5,425 bases of DNA from Pseudomonadales bacterium (lineage in GTDB: Bacteria > Pseudomonadota > Gammaproteobacteria > Pseudomonadales > Azotimanducaceae), in contig JAKUTI010000190.1 of the NCBI GenBank assembly GCA_022448765.1, positions 1 to 5,425 on the forward strand, given 5' to 3'. Within the stretch, counting starts at the first letter, position 1. Every line of letters starts with the position of its first letter. Below the pieces are notes generated by a model. It was not told where the DNA came from, did not search any database, and worked only from the letters and a program-made list of their open reading frames with translations. This document shows, in pieces, positions 1 through 5,081 of this stretch. Both the position numbers and the translations under genes were made by a program.

Positions 1-130
1 AGCAGTCCGAGCCATATATTTCATGGCTCCATAACGTGTCGTATCCGAGCGCTTCGGCCTCTTTCGCAAACTCGATCACGGATGCGCCACCTGGAGGACC
101 TAAGGGTCCGATTCCTACACCTAGTTTCAT
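1..130 (-). CDS. Luciferase-like (LLM class) flavin/F420-dependent oxidoreductase, N-terminal part, cut by window edge
   Basis: Reading leftwards from an ATG at 130-128, 43 codons stay open to the window edge. The peptide starts MKLGVGIGPLGPPG and continues with EFAKEAEALGYDTLWSHE and then IYGSD. This is the usual N-terminus of luciferase-like monooxygenases of the F420-dependent type: first beta strand MKLG, a helix with EAE.LGYD.LW, and an E.YGSD segment that lies in the cofactor/substrate pocket of the TIM barrel. Family members are about 290-340 residues, so most of the gene is outside. A strong ribosome-binding site, AAGGAGG at 146-140, lies 9 nt before the ATG and fixes the start. The gene follows tesB by 31 nt on the same strand and is probably co-transcribed with it. 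Whether the cofactor is F420 or FMN cannot be decided from this fragment. Confidence 0.85.
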   Translation of the reverse strand, partial: MKLGVGIGPLGPPGGASVIEFAKEAEALGYDTLWSHEIYGSDC

Positions 131-139
131 GCTTCTGGT

Positions 140-146
140 CCTCCTT
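140..146 (-). promoter_or_regulatory. Ribosome-binding site of the luciferase-like gene
   Basis: AAGGAGG on the minus strand, a perfect Shine-Dalgarno match, 9 nt before the ATG at 130. It lies in the short gap after the tesB stop codon, so the downstream gene has its own strong initiation signal inside the likely operon. Confidence 0.8.
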
Positions 147-161
147 CGAAGTTGCTTTGGA

Positions 162-1034
162 TTATACGTTGTCGCGCCAGCGCATGAGGCCTTCCTGCGC
201 GCAACTGGCGATGAGTTGCCCATGTTGATCGTAAAGCCGGCCGCTCGCTAGGCCGCGCCCCGACCCGGTCCACTCGATGGATTGTTCGAACAGTAGCCAC
301 TCGTCAGAGCGTGCTTTTTGATGGAACCACATGGCGTGGTCCAAACTGGCTCCATCGAAATTCGGGTCTTGCCAGCGCATGCCGTGGGGAAGAAGCACGT
401 GATCGATGAGGGTGCTGTCCGAAAGGTAAGCGAGTCCTGCCTCGTGGTGTACGGATTCGGGAGTCAAGTCGTCGGCGACTCGGATCCACATCAGTTGGTC
501 ATCGAGAATTGGGGTGCCCCGTTCATGGTTTGGTGGATTGATATAGAGAATCTCGTAAGGCCGTGCCCCGCCAGCCCATTCGATATCGTTTTCGCCCCCC
601 ATGTCATGACTAAAATCGTCGTGGGTGTAGCTGATCTCAATGGGTTTTGGCACGTCGCTCATGGAGCGTGCCGTGAAGGACAGCCCTTTCTCGGGCGCCG
701 TGAACGACGCGGTCATCCGGAACAGTTCCCTATCCCCTTGCAGGGCTAGTATTTCGCGGACACTGAAGGTGCGGCCGTCGCGAATGATCGTCACGTCGTA
801 AATCGTTTTTCGGTCGACGTCGCCTGGACGAAGAAAGTAAGCGTGGAGCGAGTGGATCGCTCGACCGTCGCTCGGGAGTGTCCGTTGTGCGGCGGTGATG
901 GCTTGGGCTAACAGCTGTCCTCCGAAAAGGCGGGTGCCGCCTTCAGGCGCTGCTGGTCCTTCGAAATGGAGGGTATCGATCGGCACGAGCTCCATTAGTG
1001 CTCGAAAGGCCCCTTTGTCAGAATGGTGAATCAT
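162..1034 (-). CDS. tesB: Acyl-CoA thioesterase II (TesB family)
   Basis: 290 residues, close to E. coli TesB (286). The enzyme hydrolyses acyl-CoA to free acid plus CoA in the cytoplasm. Two hot-dog domains can be followed: the N-terminal one has LFGGQLLAQA (36-45), HSLHAYFLRPGD (61-72) and FSVREILALQ (90-99). The C-terminal one has AYLSD (202-206), SLDHAMWFH (230-238), EWLLFE (245-250) and QEGLMR (280-285). By alignment with the known E. coli triad Asp204/Thr228/Gln278, the residues here are Asp206, Ser230 and Gln280, so Thr is replaced by Ser. The ATG at 1034 gives the expected distance to FGGQ, but no clear Shine-Dalgarno precedes it. An in-frame ATG at codon 14 is a less likely start. 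The gene is divergent from the EthD gene across 164 bp and leads into the luciferase-like gene. Confidence 0.95.
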   Translation of the reverse strand: MIHHSDKGAFRALMELVPIDTLHFEGPAAPEGGTRLFGGQLLAQAITAAQRTLPSDGRAIHSLHAYFLRPGDVDRKTIYDVTIIRDGRTFSVREILALQGDRELFRMTASFTAPEKGLSFTARSMSDVPKPIEISYTHDDFSHDMGGENDIEWAGGARPYEILYINPPNHERGTPILDDQLMWIRVADDLTPESVHHEAGLAYLSDSTLIDHVLLPHGMRWQDPNFDGASLDHAMWFHQKARSDEWLLFEQSIEWTGSGRGLASGRLYDQHGQLIASCAQEGLMRWRDNV

Positions 1035-1198
1035 GAAATAACGCTAACAGAGAACGTTTTTGATCGCAGTTAGGTTTCTTTGTTGGCATCCTGCGAGCAT
1101 TGCCTCACACGAATTAAGAAATCTTGCGAGTGTTAATTGAATTAGCAGCAATGTTTAGCGAGTAACGTTCGGCTGATAATCGGGAACGGGGAGGGGCC
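1035..1198. promoter_or_regulatory. Divergent intergenic region between tesB and the EthD-like gene
   Basis: 164 bp that must hold the start signals of two divergent genes. It is more AT-rich than the flanks. I could not find a convincing -35/-10 pair on either strand. It contains three GCGAG blocks at 1093, 1126 and 1158, spaced 33 and 32 bp on the same face of the helix. It also has an AATTAA/TTAATT inverted pair at 1112-1117 and 1133-1138, and two AACGTT palindromes at 1053 and 1164. None of these is assigned to a known regulator. Confidence 0.45.
1190..1194 (+). promoter_or_regulatory. Ribosome-binding site of the EthD-like gene, short spacing
   Basis: GGAGG inside a run GGGGAGGGG at 1188-1196, only 4 nt from the ATG at 1199. 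The match is strong but the spacing is tighter than usual. This matters because a second in-frame ATG at 1232 would give a more typical EthD start. Confidence 0.6.
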
Positions 1199-1933
1199 AT
1201 GGACACCTATCAAGAGACGCCCGGGGCGAAGATGATTTACCTCATTCGCCGTAAACCGGATACGTCTCGAGAGGAACTCGTGATGCACTGGTTTGCAAAC
1301 CACATGCCGCTCGTTATCGGTAGTCAAAAGGAAGCGGTGAATGCCCGTCAGCCCCACGCGACAAAGTACACGGCCATACTGTTCGACGCGGATCGTGACG
1401 GTAATTATCCGTGGGACGGTATGGCACAGCTGTGGTGGAACAAACCGCTGTCGCGGCCGACTGTCGCTTTTGGTACAGAGCCCACGGACATGTTCCAGGC
1501 TAAAGCTGAGCCCTATATGCCCTGGGCAACTCGCGAGTACGTTGTAATGGACGGTCATCAAGAGTTAACAACACGAGCCAACCCAATGAATGCTGACTAT
1601 CCGTGCACGCGTTCCGGGTTTTTCCGAGTCAGTTTTCTGGTGAAGGCGTTTTCGCAGGTCAATTACGACGTGTTCTTTAATCATTGGCTGCAGGTACACG
1701 TCCCAAACGTGAAAAACACGATGGAGAAAGTGGGCGGATTTCGCTATGTGGTGAGTCACAGCATCGAACCCGAAAAAGAACAATACGCAGGCCTTGCCGA
1801 GCTATATTTCCACAAAGCGAGTGGATGGGACGAATATCGAGAGACGATCGAACCGGACGGCATGGAAACGTGGGTCGATGGAACAGGTATGCTCGTGCTT
1901 CGGGGACAGACCGAGATGGTGGGCATCCCCTAG
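1199..1933 (+). CDS. Tandem EthD-domain protein (dimeric alpha/beta barrel fold)
   Basis: 244 residues with two related ferredoxin-like halves, about 13-118 and 141-236. The repeat is visible in the helix after the first strand: MHWFANHMPLV (29-39) in the first half and NHWLQVHVPNV (161-171) in the second, both with HW and a later H.P.V. This is the hallmark of EthD-type proteins, named after a small protein needed for ethyl tert-butyl ether degradation. Relatives occur in catabolic clusters, mostly with unknown chemistry. The C-terminal half keeps the GGFRYVVSH and GLAELYF strands. The start at 1199 is chosen for its strong ribosome-binding site. The alternative ATG at 1232 (residue 12, before IYLIRRKP) gives a more canonical N-terminus but has a poorer site. 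No signal peptide or membrane segment is visible. A candidate terminator follows, suggesting a single-gene transcript. Confidence 0.85.
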   Translation: MDTYQETPGAKMIYLIRRKPDTSREELVMHWFANHMPLVIGSQKEAVNARQPHATKYTAILFDADRDGNYPWDGMAQLWWNKPLSRPTVAFGTEPTDMFQAKAEPYMPWATREYVVMDGHQELTTRANPMNADYPCTRSGFFRVSFLVKAFSQVNYDVFFNHWLQVHVPNVKNTMEKVGGFRYVVSHSIEPEKEQYAGLAELYFHKASGWDEYRETIEPDGMETWVDGTGMLVLRGQTEMVGIP

Positions 1934-1948
1934 TTCTAGGTGGCCTAG

Positions 1949-1973
1949 GTATTCCTGTCGACGGGATACTTTT
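1949..1973 (+). terminator. Candidate intrinsic terminator after the EthD-like gene
   Basis: GTATTCC (1949-1955) pairs with GGGATAC (1963-1969) through seven base pairs including one G-T wobble. The loop is seven bases and is followed directly by TTTT (1970-1973). It starts 16 nt after the stop codon, in the right orientation. The stem is short and the T tract minimal, so strength is uncertain. A second small inverted repeat, CTAGG-TGG-CCTAG at 1936-1948, lies just before it. Confidence 0.5.
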
Positions 1974-1987
1974 GAGACATGCCTTAA

Positions 1988-2355
1988 CCTAACGCGACCG
2001 TTGACCGGATTTTGTTTTGCAGCTCCGTGCTTTTGACTGGGATGCTGTGCCTCTCCGTCGTCATGGTCTGGATATTTGTAACGACGACCTGCGATTTGGC
2101 TTCCCATTCCATCGCATCATCGGCCACACGCAATCTTGTGGAAGGTGAAAACTTAGCTCAATGGCAACGTCTTTTTAGGCCATTGCCCTCGCCGTACTCC
2201 CCATCATGCTAATGATCTTGGATGGCTTGCCAGCGGTGAAATCCGCTGTCCTGGTCGCTTAGCTTCTCCTGTTGGTCATTGGTGTGACCATGTGCGTCTC
2301 GTTGTTTTTCGAACAATGGAGCGAACTACCGAACAATGACTTTTGGTTGCGTTGA
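1988..2355 (+). pseudogene. Decayed C-terminal part of a BCCT-family (betaine/choline/carnitine) transporter
   Basis: Two frames together read like the last helices of a BCCT transporter. Frame one (1988 to about 2176) gives SSVLLTGMLCLSVVMV then WIFVTTTCDLASHSIASSA, matching the transmembrane helix and the conserved FFVTSSDS-type segment, then QWQRLF. Frame two (about 2176-2355) gives AIALAVLPIMLMILDGLPAV, then KSAVLVA, LLLLVIG and CVSLFFEQ. These fit the usual QR.FWA, the GGL.A.Q helix and the IASLPL helix of the family. The lesions can be placed: one T seems lost from the T run at 2172-2176, the expected Trp of FWA is TAG (2176-2178), and a second TAG (2260-2262) sits where the family has Ser. 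The 5' two-thirds of the gene is absent. BCCT proteins are sodium- or proton-coupled uptake systems for compatible solutes. The assignment rests on remembered family motifs, not a search. Confidence 0.7.
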
Positions 2356-2432
2356 GTATGCCTACTCTCAGAATCTAACAGTGCATGGACCGAAGCGGTG
2401 GCGTTTTTGCCAAGGCGTTGGCATGTCGATGA
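2356..2432. other. Short non-coding gap after the BCCT relic
   Basis: 77 bp between two convergent units. A perfect 5-bp hairpin with a tetraloop (GCCAA-GGCG-TTGGC, 2409-2422) is present but has no T tract on its 3' side for either strand. No gene is supported. Confidence 0.3.
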
Positions 2433-2705
2433 CTAATCCCTCGGACCCGCAGGTTGTGAGTACCCGCCCTCCGTCTGCGACTGAACACTGTCGGATTGGA
2501 CACGCCAACTGCGTCGCTTCATGCACACGCGTTTTTTGAAATGCGTACCAGCCCGCGTCATCCGCTTGCAGATTACCTCGTTGTCGTCCTTAACCGCCCT
2601 CGTTTCGCTCGTCTGATTATCGGTAGATTTCTCCTGTCCTTTTTCGACGCCGAAGCTTTTGGTGGTGATCAAAACGGCTGCAATCCCGAATACAGCGAAC
2701 TTCAT
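2433..2705 (-). CDS. Small putative exported protein with a conserved two-cysteine motif
   Basis: 90 residues, no function known. The N-terminus MKFAVFGIAAVLI has one Lys and a hydrophobic core and looks like a signal peptide, though the following TTKSFG lacks a textbook AxA cleavage site. A charged, low-complexity linker (about 22-40) follows. The core is VICKRMTRAGTHFKKRVCMK (about 44-63), then a Trp (67). The pattern V-C-K/R, G-S/T-(H/R)-F, K-x-V-C-x, W, with a Gly/Pro-rich tail, matches small uncharacterised exported proteins I recall from Proteobacteria. The two Cys are 15 residues apart and could form a disulphide in the periplasm. I chose the ATG at 2705 because it gives the signal peptide; the open frame extends upstream to 2795 without family resemblance. 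The ribosome-binding site is weak. It lies 83 nt after the MaoC-like gene on the same strand. Confidence 0.65.
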   Translation of the reverse strand: MKFAVFGIAAVLITTKSFGVEKGQEKSTDNQTSETRAVKDDNEVICKRMTRAGTHFKKRVCMKRRSWRVQSDSVQSQTEGGYSQPAGPRD

Positions 2706-2766
2706 AACGTTGCCGATCATTCGTTGAGGTGGTGCTTCATACCATGCGCATTCACCGGAAATGAGG

Positions 2767-2787
2767 CCCGGAACTTGGCCGTCCGGG
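2767..2787 (-). other. Hairpin directly after the MaoC-like gene
   Basis: On the minus strand CCCGGA pairs perfectly with TCCGGG around a nine-base loop. It starts one base after the TAG stop at 2791-2789. There is no T tract after it, so it is not a standard intrinsic terminator. It may stabilise the mRNA 3' end or mark the boundary between the hydratase genes and the small exported-protein gene. Confidence 0.35.
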
Positions 2788-2788
2788 G

Positions 2789-3211
2789 CTAGCACGACGA
2801 CGGCAAGCGAACGGTCGCGGTACCGAAAACCCGTGTTTCTTCCTGAGCGTTCTTAATGGTCAAGTCCAACACGACTTCGTTTTTCTCCTCGTCGATGTCG
2901 GTGACGACCGCGGTCACGGTATGGTCATGGTCGGCGAGCACGGGCGCCCGAAATACGGTGTCGATATGCTTGAGCTTTCCTTGTGGTGCCCAACGGTGAA
3001 TCATGCTCGTTAGAAAGCCCATACCCATGATTCCCGGGACAAGAGCGCCAGGCAACCCTTGAGCTCGGGCTTTTTCGTGGTCCTCAAACCGCCCACTTCC
3101 CGAGTACCCAACGGCTTGCGCAAAACTCCGAGCAGCTTCAAGAGATGTATCAGGCCGCCAGGGGGTGATTTCGTCACCAAACGCGACGTCGCCGATCGTT
3201 TGTACGGTCAT
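2789..3211 (-). CDS. MaoC-like hot-dog hydratase/dehydratase, small subunit
   Basis: 140 residues, one hot-dog domain of the MaoC type. Members hydrate (R)-specific enoyl-CoA or dehydrate 3-hydroxyacyl thioesters. The recognisable signature is RFEDHEKARAQGLPGALVPG (41-60), where canonical enzymes have N.xH.D...A...G....HG. By alignment with PhaJ (Asp31/His36), the His position is Phe42 and the Asp position is about Ser37, while the downstream Asp44 is kept. The canonical dyad is therefore missing. The rest (FLTSMIHRWAP, 66-75; HIDTVFRAPV, 82-91; TRVFGTATVRL, 126-136) is well preserved, so this is a subfamily trait rather than decay. Its ATG overlaps the upstream stop as ATGA (3211-3208). This points to translational coupling and a heteromer with the FAS1-like protein. 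No strong ribosome-binding site of its own is visible. Confidence 0.88.
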   Translation of the reverse strand: MTVQTIGDVAFGDEITPWRPDTSLEAARSFAQAVGYSGSGRFEDHEKARAQGLPGALVPGIMGMGFLTSMIHRWAPQGKLKHIDTVFRAPVLADHDHTVTAVVTDIDEEKNEVVLDLTIKNAQEETRVFGTATVRLPSSC

Positions 3212-3651
3212 TGGTCGGGTCGCTCTCGGATCACCTGGCGCGAATCAGTCGTGGCAAGGTGGTCGCCCGCATCGTCGTATAATTGCATCCGGGAGACCAA
3301 AAAGATCATCCGGCCGGACCGACCGCTCTTGGCGTAGATGTCGTGTAAGTGGGTTTTGCCGGTAAGCTTAATGCCGGCACGTACGGGCTTGATGCAAGCG
3401 ACGGCTTTCCCGCCATCCATGGAAATCCCGCCGAGGGCTGGAAAGTCGATGGGTAAACGACGACCCGACGCGAGGCTCGCGAGGATAGGGGCACAGGCCT
3501 CGAACTCAGGGTTCGTGGGATCGATAAACTCGGGTCGGGTTTCGCCCGACGCCTTTGCCACGGTGGCAGACTGTTCTGCATCAATCACGAAACCCGTTCG
3601 GTCGAACTCGAGATCGAGGAACTTCGATCTCAGATCATCGATATCGGTCAT
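3208..3651 (-). CDS. FAS1-like dehydratase domain protein (MaoC-like N-terminal hot-dog), partner subunit
   Basis: 147 residues, resembling the N-terminal hot-dog domain found in fungal FAS1 and in split bacterial (R)-hydratases. Visible features are the helix with SATVAKASGETRPEFIDP (28-45), LGGISMDGG (73-81), the strand LTGKTHLHDIYAKSGRSGRM (96-115) and the final strand HLATTDSRQVIR (131-142). At the positions of the canonical Asp/His it has Glu37 and Phe42, as is common in the non-catalytic half of such pairs. AGGAG lies 8 nt before the ATG at 3651, an excellent ribosome-binding site. The stop overlaps the next start by 4 nt. The NMO-like gene ends 68 nt upstream on the same strand, consistent with one operon. 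The domain order FAS1-like then MaoC-like matches two-domain hydratases, so this is probably a split or heteromeric version. Confidence 0.85.
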   Translation of the reverse strand: MTDIDDLRSKFLDLEFDRTGFVIDAEQSATVAKASGETRPEFIDPTNPEFEACAPILASLASGRRLPIDFPALGGISMDGGKAVACIKPVRAGIKLTGKTHLHDIYAKSGRSGRMIFLVSRMQLYDDAGDHLATTDSRQVIRERPDQ

Positions 3652-3719
3652 GTCGTCGTCTCCTAATTGAGCGGATGTTGGACCGCGACGTGTTGTTGAA
3701 AATCCTGCGACGGATTGGG
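3652..3719 (-). other. Intercistronic gap with ribosome-binding site of the FAS1-like gene
   Basis: 68 nt between the NMO-like stop and the FAS1-like start. AGGAG precedes the latter by 8 nt. A weak hairpin, AATCC-6 nt-GGATT (3716-3701) followed by two further Ts, is present near the NMO stop. It is probably too weak to terminate transcription, so co-transcription remains the simplest view. Confidence 0.4.
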
Positions 3720-4853
3720 TTAGTCGGCGACGGTCTGAGCCAAGCGCTCGGTAGCTTCAGCAAAATCCTGCATGAAGTTGTAGACCACCGTACGAACCGC
3801 AACGGATTCATTCATGAGGCCGACTCCTTGCCCGACAAAATAATTCGCTAAACGTCGAGCCCCGGGATGATCGGTTTGCGCAAGCTTGTCGATTTTTCGG
3901 AACGCGGCTGCCGCAACGACACCCTGGAGCGGCATGGCTAGCGGTTCGGGACATTCCTCTGCGGTCCATGCATCGGTCCATGCAGACCGGAGTTGCCGTG
4001 TGTATTTGCCCGTCCGACTTTTGGAACGAACCGTTTGGCGCGAGTTAGCGACGAGCATTTTTTCTTTTACCACAGGCAGAGTCTCGGCTTCCGCCGTGGT
4101 CAACCATACCGAACCGGTCCAAGCTCCGTGGGCACCCATGGCCATACAGGCAGCCATCTGGCGGCCGGTGACGATCCCGCCTGCCGCTAACACACACATA
4201 TCGTAGTCTTTGATTGCATCAAGGACTTCAGGCACGAGGACCAAGGTTGATACTTCGCCACAGTGTCCCCCGGCCTCCGTCCCTGCAACGATGACAACGT
4301 CAACGCCTGCCTCGGCGTGTTTGACCGCATGTTCCTTTGCGCCCGCGAGTGCTCCTACGACGATCCCTCGTTCGCGTGCCATCGCCATCATGTAAGTCGG
4401 CGGCACCCCTAATGCGTTAACCACCATCTTAACGGGGTGCGAAAACGCCGATTCGAGAATCTCCGTTGCGCCGGCCTGACGCATGTTGTCGCCGACCCCG
4501 CCACGAATTACCCCAGACCATAGGTCCGCGGTATCAATGTCGTGTTGAGCGAGTAACCCCTCGATGTATCGTTTGTGCTCAATCGGTATTCGGTCCTCTA
4601 GATCTTCTTTTGACAACCCTTGTTCTTTGCTGTCCATACTTGTCGGAACCAGCAGATCGACGCCGTAAGGCTTTCCGTTAACGTGATCATCGATCCATGT
4701 CAGTTCGATATCGAGGGATTCAGGTGTGTGGCCGGCAGCACCGAGTACCCCAAATCCGCCCGCGTTACTGACCTCCGCGATGACGTCTCGACAGTGACTA
4801 AACGCAAACAAGGGAAATTCAATCCCCAACAAATCGCAAATTTTCGAATTCAT
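3720..4853 (-). CDS. Nitronate monooxygenase-like FMN-dependent TIM-barrel oxidoreductase
   Basis: 377 residues from the chosen start. Members of the NMO/2-nitropropane dioxygenase superfamily bind FMN and oxidise alkyl nitronates; close paralogues include FabK-type enoyl reductases. Markers: SNAGGFGVLGAAG (29-41), NALGVPP (146-152), VDVVIVAGTEAGGHCGE (184-200) with the superfamily's active-site His as His197, LVPEVLDAI (206-214), phosphate-binding LAAGGIVTGR (222-231), and C-terminal GQGVGLMNES (341-350). The N-terminal FPLFAFSHCRDV (13-24) replaces the usual P.I.APM.G segment, placing it in a subfamily I recall from mycobacteria. An acidic/charged insert at about 72-112 is also unlike small NMOs. 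An upstream ATG at 4934 is open in frame, but AAGGGGA 6 nt before 4853 and the family N-terminus favour 4853. It is the first gene of the minus-strand cluster. The substrate is unknown. Confidence 0.9.
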   Translation of the reverse strand: MNSKICDLLGIEFPLFAFSHCRDVIAEVSNAGGFGVLGAAGHTPESLDIELTWIDDHVNGKPYGVDLLVPTSMDSKEQGLSKEDLEDRIPIEHKRYIEGLLAQHDIDTADLWSGVIRGGVGDNMRQAGATEILESAFSHPVKMVVNALGVPPTYMMAMARERGIVVGALAGAKEHAVKHAEAGVDVVIVAGTEAGGHCGEVSTLVLVPEVLDAIKDYDMCVLAAGGIVTGRQMAACMAMGAHGAWTGSVWLTTAEAETLPVVKEKMLVANSRQTVRSKSRTGKYTRQLRSAWTDAWTAEECPEPLAMPLQGVVAAAAFRKIDKLAQTDHPGARRLANYFVGQGVGLMNESVAVRTVVYNFMQDFAEATERLAQTVAD

Positions 4854-5081
4854 TTCGGATCCCCTTCGTGCTCTCGTATAAGCTATCACACGTTGGAAGG
4901 ACAGCATCGTAATGCCGGTTTCGCCGTTGGCCATAGTAAATGCTTGCTGGATTAGGGACTGCTGTCAGGCGAATAATTTCTTGGGTGAAAGGGACGCATA
5001 CAAACCAATTGAGTATCGGCTCTCGATAAAGGCGTAAGGTAAAACAATGAAACTTTCGATAGCACGAATTGGAGGAAACCG
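4854..5081. promoter_or_regulatory. Divergent control region between the NMO-like and Nudix genes
   Basis: 228 bp. A 12-mer occurs once on each strand just upstream of each ribosome-binding site: CGAGAGCACGAA on minus (4876-4865) and CGATAGCACGAA on plus (5057-5068), differing at one base. On minus it is followed at once by the GGGGA of the NMO-like site, on plus by TT and then GGAGG of the Nudix site. I could not identify a convincing -35/-10 pair. A tiny 12-codon open frame (5047-5085) overlaps the Nudix start. Confidence 0.5.
5071..5075 (+). promoter_or_regulatory. Ribosome-binding site that fixes a GTG start for the Nudix gene
   Basis: GGAGG, 6 nt before GTG at 5082-5084. No ATG occurs in the reading frame near this position, so the site decides for the GTG start. 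Confidence 0.75.

Noticed and set aside
1142..1561. 139-codon minus-strand open frame opposite the EthD-like gene
   Set aside because: The translation has no family features and is antisense to a clear domain protein.
2409..2422. Hairpin GCCAA-GGCG-TTGGC as a bidirectional terminator
   Set aside because: No T tract follows on either strand; the T run lies on the 5' side for the plus strand.
2336..2539. 67-codon plus-strand open frame after the BCCT relic
   Set aside because: It has no recognisable motif and no good ribosome-binding site, and it runs into the 3' end of the opposing small gene.
2496..2792. 98-codon plus-strand open frame opposite the small exported protein
   Set aside because: No ribosome-binding site or recognisable domain. 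The minus-strand frame carries a signal-peptide-like start and a conserved Cys/Trp pattern, so this is its shadow.
3338..3670. Plus-strand open frame of 110 codons within the FAS1-like gene
   Set aside because: It is a shadow of a well-supported minus-strand gene, with low-complexity translation.
4854..4934. In-frame N-terminal extension of the NMO-like protein
   Set aside because: The extension adds 27 residues unlike the family, while AAGGGGA at proper spacing supports the start at 4853.
4945..4980. Possible sigma-70 promoter (TGGATT ... AATAAT) towards the Nudix gene
   Set aside because: The -35 match is poor and the spacing is 18 bp; similar matches are expected by chance in AT-richer spacers.
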